Source: Paenibacillus sp. PK3_47 (GTDB taxonomy: Bacteria > Bacillota > Bacilli > Paenibacillales > Paenibacillaceae). From it: DNA of 64,000 bases. Shown here piece after piece: positions 35,750 through 46,498 of this stretch. The stretch lies in NCBI RefSeq assembly GCF_023520895.1, contig NZ_CP026029.1, forward strand, positions 4,278,001-4,342,000. The letters are read 5' to 3'. The position numbers and the translations under genes were made by a program. Each line of letters begins with the position of its first letter. The stretch's first letter is position 1. The notes beneath the pieces were generated by a model, which was not told the DNA's origin, searched no databases, and worked only from the letters and a program-made list of their open reading frames with translations.

Positions 35750-35805
35750 GACATCGCATCATGTCCACAACCTCAAAAAATCGACAACACCGGTCAAGCG
35801 GTGAG
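35750..35805 (+). pseudogene. Internally deleted sigK remnant
   Basis: Bases 35750-35793 match the left junction of the truncated sigK copy (34786-34830) at about 37 of 45 positions, including CTCAAAAA and TCGACAA. The sequence then jumps directly to TCAAGCGGTGAG, the last codons of sigK. So a third copy existed here and lost nearly all of its body. The rest of the gap to 36172 holds no gene that I can see apart from the leader of the next one. Confidence 0.7.
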
Positions 35806-36172
35806 TTGAAAATAATTTAATAGTTTGCTTCAACATATTGATACAAACGAGCAGCTTATCTCCGGATAAGTTGCTTTTTGGCATATGTTCGTTTCTTACT
35901 TAAAAAAATTGTTAGTTAAAGTGTCCTTGGGGATTTTACTTTTTTTATTAATAAGTCTAACTTTTTCCTTGCGTATCCGTGAAAAATAAACCTATATTTA
36001 ACAGTTATATCACACCTATAATGGAAGAAAACACTAGTTTTGTCTAACATGTTTAGTGAAGGTAATTATTTGTTTATTAATATCAGGATTTGAAGAAAGG
36101 AGGGATAATTTAGCTTTTTTTGTATTAGTAACACCAAAAACAAAATATTACATATTAGGAGGAATGTTCGGT

Positions 36173-39100
36173 ATGCAGCAAAAGAAGCCCCTTTCTTTTT
36201 TGCTAGCATTAATTTTGTTGATCCAGCTTTTTTCCGGATCTGTCTTTGCATCTGACAATCGCTCGTTTGAATCCTATCCATCCTTAGCCAACAATGATCT
36301 GCAGGAGAGATCTAGTAACGAAGCCGGCAGCTCCTCTTTGTCCCCTGATACTTCATCAGCAGATTCTAATCCAGAGTCGATAAACACAAATGACCCAGCT
36401 TCAGTTTCCGAATCGGTCTATTACAAAACACCGGTTCCCGGTAAACCATCACCCTCGCTTGAATTAATTGAAAAACGTACCTCTAACACTAAAACCTATC
36501 AGCTCTCCGAAGACACCTATGAGACCCTCATCAGCACCGAAGCTCTCCACTATCAGGATCGCAGCGGAGAATGGCAGGATATTTCCCTTCTACTTACCGA
36601 TGAGGCAGATATCGTTGATCTGCTGGAAGAGCCATTATCCAAAGACACACTTCCTGAGCTCCAACTGCAGGCAGGAGATTCTGCAGCTAGAATGCAACTG
36701 AATACAAGCATTGCCAAACTGCCTGAAGATGCCTACCGGGCCTTACAGGTTCCCTTTGACATTAAAATCAATAAACAATTTACAAAAGGGTACTCCGTAG
36801 GCAAGGGGGAGGATCGTCTATCCTTTGTACCGATAAGTGCTAATGCATCCAAAGCCGAAGCATTGACGAGTGAAGATGGAAGCTCTGTCATCCGCTACGT
36901 ATCTGCTTGGGAGTCTACTTATGTCGACCTGCAGTTGATTCCAGACGGCATTAAAGAGACGATCGTCCTGACTTCTCCGTCGGCGCCTTCCTCTTTTAGC
37001 TATGAGGTTACCTCAGGTCTTGGACAAGATCTGGTGCTTGGTGACCTTCAAATTGAGCCGGCATGGCTAATCGATGAAGCAGGGACCTACCGTGATGTTC
37101 CGCAGACCGTTCGGACAGAAGGCGGTAAAACCTATCTGGATCTTACTCCAGACCTTGCCGGTTTGACTTACCCGGTTCGTATCGACCCGACCGTTGTACT
37201 GCGTTCTACCAATAATCAGACCAAAGACACGACGATTAATGCCCATGAACCGGACCGGAACTATGGTGATGCTGCCCGGCTGTATACCGGCAAGGATACA
37301 AACGGCAACCAATTCCGCACTCTGCTTCAATTTGATCTGAGCCAGATTCCGGAGGGGGAATACCGCGTTATTGATGCCTATCTCACCATGAATCAAACCG
37401 CAGAGAATCAATATGATTCCAACACGGAAGTCAATCTGCAGCGTATTACGAGTCCATGGGAAGAAACCTCAGTGACCTGGAACTCGCAGCCTGGTTATTC
37501 GGCAAATGTAGAAGGAGAGCCGTATGCCCATTCACTCGTCGTTGGAGAAGGAGCTCAAGTTTTTTACATTAAGGAGCTTGCGGAAGAATGGCTCAATGGC
37601 CTTTATCCGAACTATGGTTTGGAACTCCATGCAGATCAAATTGCTGCGCCGAATGTAAAAAAATATGTGTCTTCCGATACGAGTGCTCAGTCGCTGCACC
37701 CTGCATTAACCCTGAAATATACGCTGCCCAATCAGACCTGGAGCGGCACGACATCCAGCGCAGATTCACTGACTTCCTTTAATCAGAAAAAGATTGATTA
37801 TACCTCTGACGGATACAAGTGGATGCTGGTTCGTGACGGCGGAGACTTCCGTCTGGATGGGATGAAGCCGGAGGAAAATACCTGGTTCCATACGAATGCC
37901 CAAGAGTTGAATGCAGCAAACGGTTCCATGATGATTGACCAGGATGATTACCTGCACTTGGCTTATAAATCGGCAGATGGAGCAATTGAATATGTTCGTG
38001 GTACCTATAATGCCGTTACCCACCGCTGGAATCTTGGAACACCCGTTGTCGTGGACGTGGATTCTTCCGTAAATTATCCGGACCTCGTCGCACATCGCTC
38101 TGTTACAGGCGGTGGATGGAACGTTCATATTGTGAGTTCCAAGCACAACACTTCAACAAATGGTGCGCTGTATCACCGGATCGATATTTCATCTGCCGGA
38201 GCCTTGGGGACGCCTAGTGCAGCGACTGTGCTGGATAGCGGTATGCTCGGAGTGCCGACATGGCCTTCTATTGACTTCCAGCATACTCCTGCCTCTGTAA
38301 GCAACGGTAAAGCTGTCAAGGACGGAGCACCGCATTTATATGTTGCTTGGAATACAGGCGCAGCAGGTGACGGACTTGGCATCCGCTATAAACAGGCTTC
38401 TTACAGCGGTGGAAGCTGGAGCTGGCATGCCGAGCAGGCAGTGGATGAAAACCAATATACGCTCACAGAAAAAGACTGGTTCCTTAGCGTATACGATGGC
38501 AGCCGTTCTGTAGTGTTTGGGGCGCTCCGCAATATCGCGGACCACCAGAATCTGCTTGGTTACACCATGCAGGCTTCCACAAGAGTCATTAATTTCTTTG
38601 AAGGCGGAAGACAGGTCATTTATGGATCCGGAAGCTATGATGCTCAGGGGAATTTGTACTTTACCGGCCGTGCGGGAAGTAACGGAGATTTTGTTTTTCA
38701 TAAATGGAACCGTGCGTCTGGATCGTTATCTTTGCCTGAATTTGCCGTGCCGCGTAGCGGAACAGCATTTGCGACGATGAAGCGCGGAGACAGCTATGGC
38801 AAGATCGAGCTCGCTACCACCAATCAGTCTGGTGAAGACCCGAATCTGTACGATATTGAACATAAAATTAGCCTGGATACCATTGAACGGCAATTTACTC
38901 AGTATTCGTATGATACCGCCTCCAGACTTAAATATATTTTGCTCCACAGCGGGGATGGCATTGATTTTACTTATGATGCCGCTGGTAATCTAATCAAACG
39001 TCGATTGGATGAGCAGCCCGACACTAACGGAACGAATCTGTTAATCAACGGTGGATTCGAGATTACAGAACAGACCCCAGGGACATCACCGGAGGAAACT

Positions 39101-39949
39101 GATCCGAACTACGGATGGAAGACGTATGCTGAGCCAGCAAGTAGTGCGGACTTCCAGCATGTAGACTCACCTGTGAGCCGGGGGAATAAAGCTTATAAAC
39201 TGCAGATCAGTCAGCTGCCGGAATACAAGAGTGATTTTGTGTATCAAACAATCGGTGTTAACGATAATCAGCCGTTCCGCTTGAGTGGAAAAATTTTTAA
39301 AGAGGCACTACACCAAGCTTCAGCAGTGCTGGCGGTCGAATTTTTAACAGAAGACCTCGCGATACTTGGCAGCTACGAACAGGAGTCGGCAGGTACATCT
39401 TCTTCCTATGAAACATTGCAGAAACAGGGGCGGATTCCTAAAGGTACTGTATACGCTAAAGTGTATGTGAAGGTTAAAGCGCTTGGAGCAAATGCTTCCG
39501 GTACCATTTATGCAGATCAGATCAAACTGGAGTATGTAGATGGTAATCTGCTGAACAATCCTGGTTTAGAACGGACGAAAGATAATACTATTGTAGAATG
39601 GGGATCATCGATCGGAAGAGGAATTACGGCAACGATTACAGCTGATTCAGATGCTTATGAAGGCAGCAAAGCACTGAAAATAGCCGCTACCGGCATTCCG
39701 ACTGCAGCGTATGCGTATATCAACCAAACAAAAGGTATCGGAGCAGGAGAAGCCTATTCCTTAAGTGCAGCCTTTAAGGCTACAGAACTGACCAATGCTA
39801 GAGGCGTAATGGTTGTTCAAATTATGGATCAAAATGGCGGCCAGCTGGAATGGAAAGAAGTCACGGGAGATACAGTAGGTGACTACCAAACGATAACCCT
39901 AAATGGAACTGCTCCAGCAGGAGCGGTTGAATATTTATTTTGGAATTAA
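36173..39949 (+). CDS. Secreted DNRLRE-domain wall-associated protein, frameshifted at its end
   Basis: The ATG at 36173 lies 10 bases after AGGAGG; the ATG at 36164 is too close. A signal peptide (LSFLLALILLIQLFSGSVFA) comes first. After a Ser-rich region and a beta region there is a DNRLRE domain (about 342-495: TKDTTINAHEPDRNYGDAA, WEETSVTWNSQPGY). Next come BNR-like beta-propeller repeats (530-890), a few YD repeats near 910-943 and two carbohydrate-binding-like domains (NLLINGGFE; NLLNNPGLE). The reading frame ends AVEYLFWN, but dropping one T from the TTTATTTT run near 39935 continues it as GIKGAGGGGQGTVFWDQTRL to a stop at 40017. The RHS gene follows directly; together they look like a split WapA-type protein. 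Confidence 0.85.
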   Translation: MQQKKPLSFLLALILLIQLFSGSVFASDNRSFESYPSLANNDLQERSSNEAGSSSLSPDTSSADSNPESINTNDPASVSESVYYKTPVPGKPSPSLELIEKRTSNTKTYQLSEDTYETLISTEALHYQDRSGEWQDISLLLTDEADIVDLLEEPLSKDTLPELQLQAGDSAARMQLNTSIAKLPEDAYRALQVPFDIKINKQFTKGYSVGKGEDRLSFVPISANASKAEALTSEDGSSVIRYVSAWESTYVDLQLIPDGIKETIVLTSPSAPSSFSYEVTSGLGQDLVLGDLQIEPAWLIDEAGTYRDVPQTVRTEGGKTYLDLTPDLAGLTYPVRIDPTVVLRSTNNQTKDTTINAHEPDRNYGDAARLYTGKDTNGNQFRTLLQFDLSQIPEGEYRVIDAYLTMNQTAENQYDSNTEVNLQRITSPWEETSVTWNSQPGYSANVEGEPYAHSLVVGEGAQVFYIKELAEEWLNGLYPNYGLELHADQIAAPNVKKYVSSDTSAQSLHPALTLKYTLPNQTWSGTTSSADSLTSFNQKKIDYTSDGYKWMLVRDGGDFRLDGMKPEENTWFHTNAQELNAANGSMMIDQDDYLHLAYKSADGAIEYVRGTYNAVTHRWNLGTPVVVDVDSSVNYPDLVAHRSVTGGGWNVHIVSSKHNTSTNGALYHRIDISSAGALGTPSAATVLDSGMLGVPTWPSIDFQHTPASVSNGKAVKDGAPHLYVAWNTGAAGDGLGIRYKQASYSGGSWSWHAEQAVDENQYTLTEKDWFLSVYDGSRSVVFGALRNIADHQNLLGYTMQASTRVINFFEGGRQVIYGSGSYDAQGNLYFTGRAGSNGDFVFHKWNRASGSLSLPEFAVPRSGTAFATMKRGDSYGKIELATTNQSGEDPNLYDIEHKISLDTIERQFTQYSYDTASRLKYILLHSGDGIDFTYDAAGNLIKRRLDEQPDTNGTNLLINGGFEITEQTPGTSPEETDPNYGWKTYAEPASSADFQHVDSPVSRGNKAYKLQISQLPEYKSDFVYQTIGVNDNQPFRLSGKIFKEALHQASAVLAVEFLTEDLAILGSYEQESAGTSSSYETLQKQGRIPKGTVYAKVYVKVKALGANASGTIYADQIKLEYVDGNLLNNPGLERTKDNTIVEWGSSIGRGITATITADSDAYEGSKALKIAATGIPTAAYAYINQTKGIGAGEAYSLSAAFKATELTNARGVMVVQIMDQNGGQLEWKEVTGDTVGDYQTITLNGTAPAGAVEYLFWN

Positions 39950-40051
39950 AGGTGCCGGAGGCGGGGGTCAAGGGACTGTATTCTGGGATCAAACTCGTCT
40001 TGAAATCAAACAGCCTTAAATTAATTCATTCGATAAGCGGGGGGAAGCTCG

Positions 40052-43000
40052 TTGAGTATTTTTAACCTAAAACATTCACGAATTAAGCAAGTTCTGACTG
40101 TTGCACTCTCCATCTCATTGCTGGTGCCTTCGGTTTCACCTACATCTCCTAAGAAGGTCTTTGCAGACACCGCCAATAACTCGGCAGTCTTGACCAATGT
40201 AGACACCACAAAGGCATTATATGACTTATATGCCAACACACCACAGAACGGTATTACCGGAGGAGAAGAGATTTCCAGTTTGACTGGGGCGTTGACCCTT
40301 ACAGCAACAGATCTTGTTTTTCCGGGCAGAAATGGACTGGATGTGTCGCTTACCCGGATATACAGTACACGGGACAGCAACCTAACGAACCCAAAAGCCG
40401 TCACCACAAATACAGCTAATCCTTATCTCTATACCAATGATTCGACTTCAGACAAGTATACCCACAATGAGAAGCGCTACAACCTGGGGGCAGGCTGGTC
40501 GTTTGCCTTCCCCTCAGTCGAACTGCGTGGAAGCGAACCCTTCCTGCATTTTGCGGATGGCAGTGTATATCGTATTACCGGTACCGGTACAACGCGGACG
40601 ATCGAAGGTTATCCACTTCAAGATTTGAGCTTTGTCACCACCTCCGACACGATTGGAAATACATCAGCAACGTATAAGTTAGTGGATACGCTAAATACGG
40701 CAACGTATTTTGATTCTACCGGTAAATGGATTGGTACCCGTGATGCCTATAATAATGAAATTACGGTTGCCTACGCCTCTAAACCCATATTTGGTGGGAC
40801 TAGCGCTTCCGTGATTACTACGATTACAAGTACCGGGAACCGGGTAATCAGCTTTGACTACTCCGATGCCAATACGGTTGCGGTTACGTATCCTATCGAC
40901 GGTACGAAAACCGGTAAATTGGTCTATAAAAAATCAGCTATTTCAGGTCAGACCAATGAAATGCAGCTATCTTCCGTCGATTCCTTTATCTACATGGACA
41001 GCGCGAACAGTGCCAACAATCAAAAGCTGACCACTTCCTACACGTATAGTACAAAAAACGCAGCTTTTGATTATGAAACGGCGGATACAACGAAACCTAA
41101 CGGCGCCATTTCCTATCAGCTCCTGACCAAGGTGACGTATCCTACCGGGGCTTCAAGCAACTATTCGCATGAAACGACTCCTCAGAAGAAGTTTCTTGGA
41201 CTAAAAGGCTATCTGGAATTCTTCCGGGTCTCTGAACGATATGATGCTTTAAAGTCAATCTCGGGTACCGCTCAAAAATCTAATTATACGAAGTATACGT
41301 ATGATGCCGGAAAGAACTATTCGGGATACGGAACCACCGGAGAGAGTAATCCGGATAACTTGTCTGCGGGTTTCAGTGTAACGAACAGCATGCGTACGTT
41401 TACCGACCCTGATACGGCTGCGCCTTCTCAGGATCGTCTGGTGGAGAAGCTGACCTATAACAATAAGCAGCTGCTCACTACTTATACAGCGGAAAAGGAA
41501 GGCGAATATAAAGAAACGACCACTTACGCCTACGATCCGCAGCGGGAGCTGCCGACCGCGATCCGCCAAAGCTTTTACAGCATTGATGGATCCGAACAAT
41601 CTTCGTATACAGAGGATCTGTACACCTACGACGCGTACGGCAATGTACTCACATATACGGATCCTAAAAATTACCGTTCGACCTACACGTACCATGGCAC
41701 ATACCGCAGTATTCCGGTTACCCAGGAAACAACATTTGGTTTAGAAAGCGGTAGTCCGGTTACCGAAAAAATCATTCAGACTGTATCTCCGTCCAAACCT
41801 GAAGTCAGCAAGGCTGAGCAGAAATATAAGCTGAAGCCGACCGATACTGCAGAACAGACCGATACAACCGAATATACGTATGATACTTACGGAAATGTTC
41901 AAACCGTGAAACTGCAGCTCGAGAATGGTAAGAGCCAGCTGACTACGTACACCTACGATAGTAACAGCCTGTTTCCGGTCAGTGTAAAGCAGAATGTAAC
42001 CAAAAATGGTACAACCCGGACCCTGGAAGAGAAGTATGAATATACCTCTGGAACGGGATGGGAAAAGGGATATCTCGATCCGAACGCGGTTAAAGCCGGC
42101 ACTACAGCAGCAGCTAGCCGGAAATACGAAACAGAATATGATTTGATTGGCCGCGTCACCAAAATCAAATCTTCCATGGCCACTGGTGAGACTGCAAAGC
42201 CGGAACGCACCTTTAGCTATACGTATGATACGGCAGCTCAGACCTACACCGTTCAAGGTGTCGATGAAGAAGGCAACAAAACGATTAGCCTATATGATGG
42301 TCTTGGCCGGATTCGTGAGGTAAAAGCACCGGCAGCCAACACGGTAATGGATAGCAGCACAGCCTCCCACTCGCCAGTAACAAAGCAGTCGTATACGTAT
42401 AATGGGCTGAGCGAAGTCATAAATGTGAGGGATGCTCTAAACCGGGTAACCACATACGAATACGATAACGTTGGACGTATAAAAACGAGCCGGTCACCTA
42501 TGAATGTCGAGTATGGCGCTTCGTATAATGATATGCTGCGGACGGTTACCACAACGACACCGATTACTTTGACAGGCAGTGCCAAGTTTGAGTCCACCAG
42601 TGATGAGCTTGGGCGGATGGTGAGCACGAAGCAGCTGAACAGCGACCCGACCAAAAGTGATATTCTTTCCCGTTCAATGGCTTATGAAGTGGGGCAAGAT
42701 CCGTTTAAAGCTCAAACCACGGACGGAAAAGGAAACTTGACCACGTTCCAGGGGAACGGCCTGGGTCTGGTGAGCGATCTGACACAAACCATTAATGGAT
42801 TGGAACAGACCACCTCATACGGGTACAACAAGCTTCGGCAGCTAACCAGTAAGTCCATTGGAGGACAGATTCAGACCTCCTACGATTATGATGAGCTAGG
42901 TCAGCGCATCTCTAAAACAGATGCAGTAGAAGGGACCGAAACTTATGGTTATGATGATAATGGCAACCTGACCGAAGGAACGGACCGCCTGGGTAACCCT

Positions 43001-44854
43001 GCACTGCATGCTTATGATGAGCGTAATCAGTTGGTGTCGTGGAATTATGGCGATGCTGGAAGTGCGGTGACGGCAAGCTTTACGTATTATAAAAATGGTC
43101 TGCGTAAATCAATGACCGATGAGACCGGAACCACCCAATACCAGTACAATCGGGATTCGACGCTTCGTAAAGTGACGTATCCGGATGGCAAAACGGTCAG
43201 CTACGAATATCACGAGACCGGCACACGCAAAAGTATGACCGATCCATTCGGCGCGATTACCCTGTACAAATATGACGACGATGATCGTTTAACCAAAGTC
43301 TCTCTGAAGGAAAACAGCAGCGCAGCTGAAGCAACTCAAGCAGAGTACAGCTACCTGGCTGGAGGACTGCTTGATAAAATCACCTATGGGAACGGGCTCA
43401 TCACACAGTATCTTTATGAGGATGGCTTTGGTCGACTAACCGGACTCAAGCACTTGAAGGGCTCAACGGTACTCAACGAGTACAGCTACACCTACGACAA
43501 TAATGGAAATATCACACAGCGCTCCTCTGGTGGCAAGACAGTAACCTTCGGTTATGACGAACTGGATCGGATTATATCAAGTACAGAGGCCAATGAACAA
43601 TACAGCTATGATCAAAAAGGAAACCGATTAACGCTGCTATCCTCAGCACCGGATATCAGTACCGATACCGTCGAATATACGTACGATAAGGCAAATCAAT
43701 TAAAGAAAGTCGTTCGCAACAATAAGGTAACAAATTACAAGTATGACGGGGACGGACTGCTGCGCCAAAAGGATAATATCCGCCTGTATTATGACGGGGA
43801 GAATATTATCGCGGAAGGTGAAGTATCCGGAAGTGCGGTGAATTTTAAGGCCCGCTATGTTCGGGGTTATCAGCTGATTGATATGAAGAACAAGTGGGGA
43901 ACCGTAGGGTATTATCTACTGAACGGACACGGCGATGTCGTGAACCTGTACAGACAAGATCAGACGCTGCTGAACACGTACGATTATGATATCTGGGGTA
44001 ATCCCACGGTCACTGAAGAAGCGGACCAGTATCCTAACCCTTTCCGGTATTCGGGAGAGTATTGGGACGATAACACCGACTTGCAAAATTTACGTGCACG
44101 GTGGTACGATCCAAGTATCGGACGGTTTATTACCGAAGATACATGGGAAGGACGGATCAACCATCCGGATAGTCAGAACCCGTATATCTATGTTGTTAAT
44201 AACCCGCTAATCTATGTGGATCCAAGCGGCAACTGGTGTGAGGCCACAGTCAACGGTAAATTTTACTCCCACTCAGGTACTTGCAGCAATCCGGACAATG
44301 AAATTCCAGATTACCAGCATCATGCGCGGCAAGCAGTCCGTGACTTTGGGGACTATATGCCGGGAGTTAGCCAGCTGGTTAACGGATACGAGGCATTATC
44401 TGGTGAAAATTTGGACGGTGAAAAGCTGTCTAACGAAGAGCGGGCTGAATCTGCTACATCGGTTGCACTAAGCGGGGCGGGGAAAGCTGCTTCTGGTGTG
44501 TTAAAAATCACAAGCAAAAACGCTGCTACTGCTGCTCATAGTGCTTCTCAGTATGACAAATTGAATACACACTACAAGCAAGCGGAGAAATACGGAAAAT
44601 CTACTGTAAAAGAGCTGCAGAATGGGCGAACAAGATACTATGGAGAAGTAACACCTGCTTCAAAGCAGGGAGAAATGGCAGGACGAAGAGTAGTGAGGGA
44701 ATGGGATCCTGCAACAGGAAATAAACGAACATGGCATGAAACTGTTGACCACTCCGGTAATATTAGACAAGTAAGGCCGGATACAAAGGTAACGAATGGA
44801 CAGAAGGTCCACTACCGATTTGATAGTAATGGTAACTATATAGGGAATTGGTGA
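40052..44854 (+). CDS. RHS-repeat polymorphic toxin
   Basis: The TTG start at 40052 follows GGGGGGAAG. A signal peptide (about 1-35) precedes an RHS N-terminal segment and a very long run of YD repeats (about 280-1290; for example YGYDDNGNLTEGTDRLGN). The RHS core ends with LQNLRARWYDPSIGRFITED and YVDPSGN near residue 1394. After this boundary the tip begins: a pre-toxin TG-like linker (DYMPGVSQLVNGYEALSGEN) and about 95 residues of a basic toxin domain with RRVVREWDP and WHETVDHSGN. This is the standard layout of an exported contact-dependent toxin. I cannot name the toxin activity; a nuclease is likely. The probable immunity gene starts 4 bases after the stop. Confidence 0.9.
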   Translation: MSIFNLKHSRIKQVLTVALSISLLVPSVSPTSPKKVFADTANNSAVLTNVDTTKALYDLYANTPQNGITGGEEISSLTGALTLTATDLVFPGRNGLDVSLTRIYSTRDSNLTNPKAVTTNTANPYLYTNDSTSDKYTHNEKRYNLGAGWSFAFPSVELRGSEPFLHFADGSVYRITGTGTTRTIEGYPLQDLSFVTTSDTIGNTSATYKLVDTLNTATYFDSTGKWIGTRDAYNNEITVAYASKPIFGGTSASVITTITSTGNRVISFDYSDANTVAVTYPIDGTKTGKLVYKKSAISGQTNEMQLSSVDSFIYMDSANSANNQKLTTSYTYSTKNAAFDYETADTTKPNGAISYQLLTKVTYPTGASSNYSHETTPQKKFLGLKGYLEFFRVSERYDALKSISGTAQKSNYTKYTYDAGKNYSGYGTTGESNPDNLSAGFSVTNSMRTFTDPDTAAPSQDRLVEKLTYNNKQLLTTYTAEKEGEYKETTTYAYDPQRELPTAIRQSFYSIDGSEQSSYTEDLYTYDAYGNVLTYTDPKNYRSTYTYHGTYRSIPVTQETTFGLESGSPVTEKIIQTVSPSKPEVSKAEQKYKLKPTDTAEQTDTTEYTYDTYGNVQTVKLQLENGKSQLTTYTYDSNSLFPVSVKQNVTKNGTTRTLEEKYEYTSGTGWEKGYLDPNAVKAGTTAAASRKYETEYDLIGRVTKIKSSMATGETAKPERTFSYTYDTAAQTYTVQGVDEEGNKTISLYDGLGRIREVKAPAANTVMDSSTASHSPVTKQSYTYNGLSEVINVRDALNRVTTYEYDNVGRIKTSRSPMNVEYGASYNDMLRTVTTTTPITLTGSAKFESTSDELGRMVSTKQLNSDPTKSDILSRSMAYEVGQDPFKAQTTDGKGNLTTFQGNGLGLVSDLTQTINGLEQTTSYGYNKLRQLTSKSIGGQIQTSYDYDELGQRISKTDAVEGTETYGYDDNGNLTEGTDRLGNPALHAYDERNQLVSWNYGDAGSAVTASFTYYKNGLRKSMTDETGTTQYQYNRDSTLRKVTYPDGKTVSYEYHETGTRKSMTDPFGAITLYKYDDDDRLTKVSLKENSSAAEATQAEYSYLAGGLLDKITYGNGLITQYLYEDGFGRLTGLKHLKGSTVLNEYSYTYDNNGNITQRSSGGKTVTFGYDELDRIISSTEANEQYSYDQKGNRLTLLSSAPDISTDTVEYTYDKANQLKKVVRNNKVTNYKYDGDGLLRQKDNIRLYYDGENIIAEGEVSGSAVNFKARYVRGYQLIDMKNKWGTVGYYLLNGHGDVVNLYRQDQTLLNTYDYDIWGNPTVTEEADQYPNPFRYSGEYWDDNTDLQNLRARWYDPSIGRFITEDTWEGRINHPDSQNPYIYVVNNPLIYVDPSGNWCEATVNGKFYSHSGTCSNPDNEIPDYQHHARQAVRDFGDYMPGVSQLVNGYEALSGENLDGEKLSNEERAESATSVALSGAGKAASGVLKITSKNAATAAHSASQYDKLNTHYKQAEKYGKSTVKELQNGRTRYYGEVTPASKQGEMAGRRVVREWDPATGNKRTWHETVDHSGNIRQVRPDTKVTNGQKVHYRFDSNGNYIGNW

Positions 44855-44858
44855 TTTT

Positions 44859-45107
44859 ATGGAACAACCTACTATTCAATTAATACTAAATAAATTTGAA
44901 CAAGTGCTGAATTGTCAATTGAAGAGAGAGGAAGTAGCTGATTGGGCATCTCAATTTGTATTTAATGATGACTTTGAATTCCGCGATGAAAGATTATGGG
45001 ATTTACTAACTATAGCTTCTGGTATAGATTTAAAAGATTCACCTGATGAATATCTCCATGAAGAAGAAGATATAAGAAACTGGATAAAAAAATTTCAACA
45101 TAACTAA
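44859..45107 (+). CDS. Probable immunity protein of the RHS toxin
   Basis: An 82-aa acidic, helical, cytoplasmic protein (KREEVADWASQFVFNDDFEF, then DLLTIASGIDLKDSPDEYL) that begins 4 bases after the toxin stop codon. Position, size and acidic character against a basic toxin tip fit an immunity protein that protects the producer. I do not recognise the family with certainty. The ribosome site (GGTGATTTT) is weak, so translation may be coupled to the toxin gene. Confidence 0.7.
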   Translation: MEQPTIQLILNKFEQVLNCQLKREEVADWASQFVFNDDFEFRDERLWDLLTIASGIDLKDSPDEYLHEEEDIRNWIKKFQHN

Positions 45108-45112
45108 TTCAC

Positions 45113-45148
45113 TAACCTTGAAGGGCTGATGCCTTTCAAGGTTTTATC
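45113..45148 (+). terminator. Terminator of the toxin-immunity pair
   Basis: AACCTTGAAGGG pairs with CCTTTCAAGGTT and is followed by TTATCATTTTG. Related AACCTTGA hairpins end the next two cassettes at 46841 and 48200. Confidence 0.75.
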
Positions 45149-45343
45149 ATTTTGTAGATAATAACCACATAGGCTTTGATTTTTGAAGATGCCACATAGT
45201 AATCATTCAAACAAATGTAATAGGTGGATTGAAAAAACTTATTCTTCGGGAATTTAGAGAATGAGGAGATTTAACGGACCTCTAGGAGCAGATATTGGAC
45301 AAGACAACCTTAACAAAGCTTACAAGAAGGACCTTTCAAGCTA

Positions 45344-46486
45344 GTAGAGTACACGTACGATAAGGCAAATCAATTAAAGAAAGTCGTTCGCAAAGGTAAG
45401 GAAAAAAATTACAAGTATGACGGGGACGGACTGCTGCGCCAAAAGGATAATATCCGCCTGTATTATGACGGGGAGAATATTATCGCGGAAGGTGAAGTAT
45501 CCGGAAGTGCGGTGAATTTTAAGGCCCGCTATGTTCGGGGTTATCAGCTGATTGATATGAAGAACAAGTGGGGAACCGTAGGGTATTATCTACTGAACGG
45601 ACACGGCGATGTCGTGAACCTGTACAGACAAGATCAGACGCTGCTGAACACGTACGATTATGATATCTGGGGTAATCCCACGGTCACCGAAGAAGCGGAT
45701 CAGTATCCTAACCCTTTCCGCTATTCAGGAGAGTATTGGGACGATAACACCGACTTGCAAAATTTACGTGCACGGTGGTACGATCCAAGTATCGGACGGT
45801 TTATCACCGAAGATACATGGGAAGGACGGATCAACCATCCGGATAGTCAGAACCCGTATATCTATGTTATTAATAACCCGCTAATTTACGTGGATCCAAG
45901 CGGCAACTGGTGTGAGGCTACAGTCAACGGTAAGTTTTACTCTCACTCAGGTACATGTAGCAATCCAGACAATGAGATTCCAGATTACCAGCATCATGCG
46001 CGGCAAGCAGTTCGTGACATTGGGGACTATATGCCGGGAGTTAGCCAGCTGGTTAATGGATACAAGGCATTATCCGGTGAAAATCTGGATGGTGAAAAGC
46101 TGTCTAACGAAGAGCGGACTGAATCTGCTACATCGGTAGCATTAAGCGGAGCGGGGAAAGCTGGTTCTGGATTTTTGAAGTTTGTTAAGGGGACGGGTAC
46201 AGCTACTGGCAGATCAAAAAATAAACTTAAACCTGATCCTGAAGCTACAGGAGACCATTCTGTACCCAATAGAGACCCGAAAACCGGGGAAGTAAAAAAT
46301 CATGAAACATTTAAGCAGCAAACCAATCCGAAAAATCCCAATCCATGGGAAACTGAAAAACGTTATGATGGTACTGGTGATGGTCATTTTAATAAAGCTA
46401 CAAAACAAGATGTTCCAAATCCACATGTACACGACCCTTCTACTCCAGGTGGGGTTAGACCACCTGAGCCTTGGGAGATACCGTAA
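45344..46486 (+). pseudogene. Displaced RHS C-terminal toxin cassette 2
   Basis: From 45344 the DNA repeats the end of the RHS gene (43672 onward) almost exactly: about 170 codons of YD/RHS core, the same VDPSGN boundary and the same pre-toxin linker up to SGAGKAGSG. It then diverges to a new tip with GDHSVPNRDPKTGEVKNHET and NPHVHDPSTPGGVRPPEPWE, which from memory resembles polymorphic toxin type 24. There is no start codon with a ribosome site and no signal peptide, so it is a silent donor cassette, not a gene. Recombination through the shared core would place this tip on the full-length protein. Upstream, 45260-45343 encodes a short scrap (LGADIGQDNLNKAYKKDL) that may be the tail of a lost tip. 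Confidence 0.85.
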
Positions 46487-46498
46487 AGAGGTGTAGGA

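Noticed and set aside
45512-46486. Independent 324-aa RHS gene
   Set aside because: The homology begins 56 codons before this start without any ribosome site; it is a displaced cassette.
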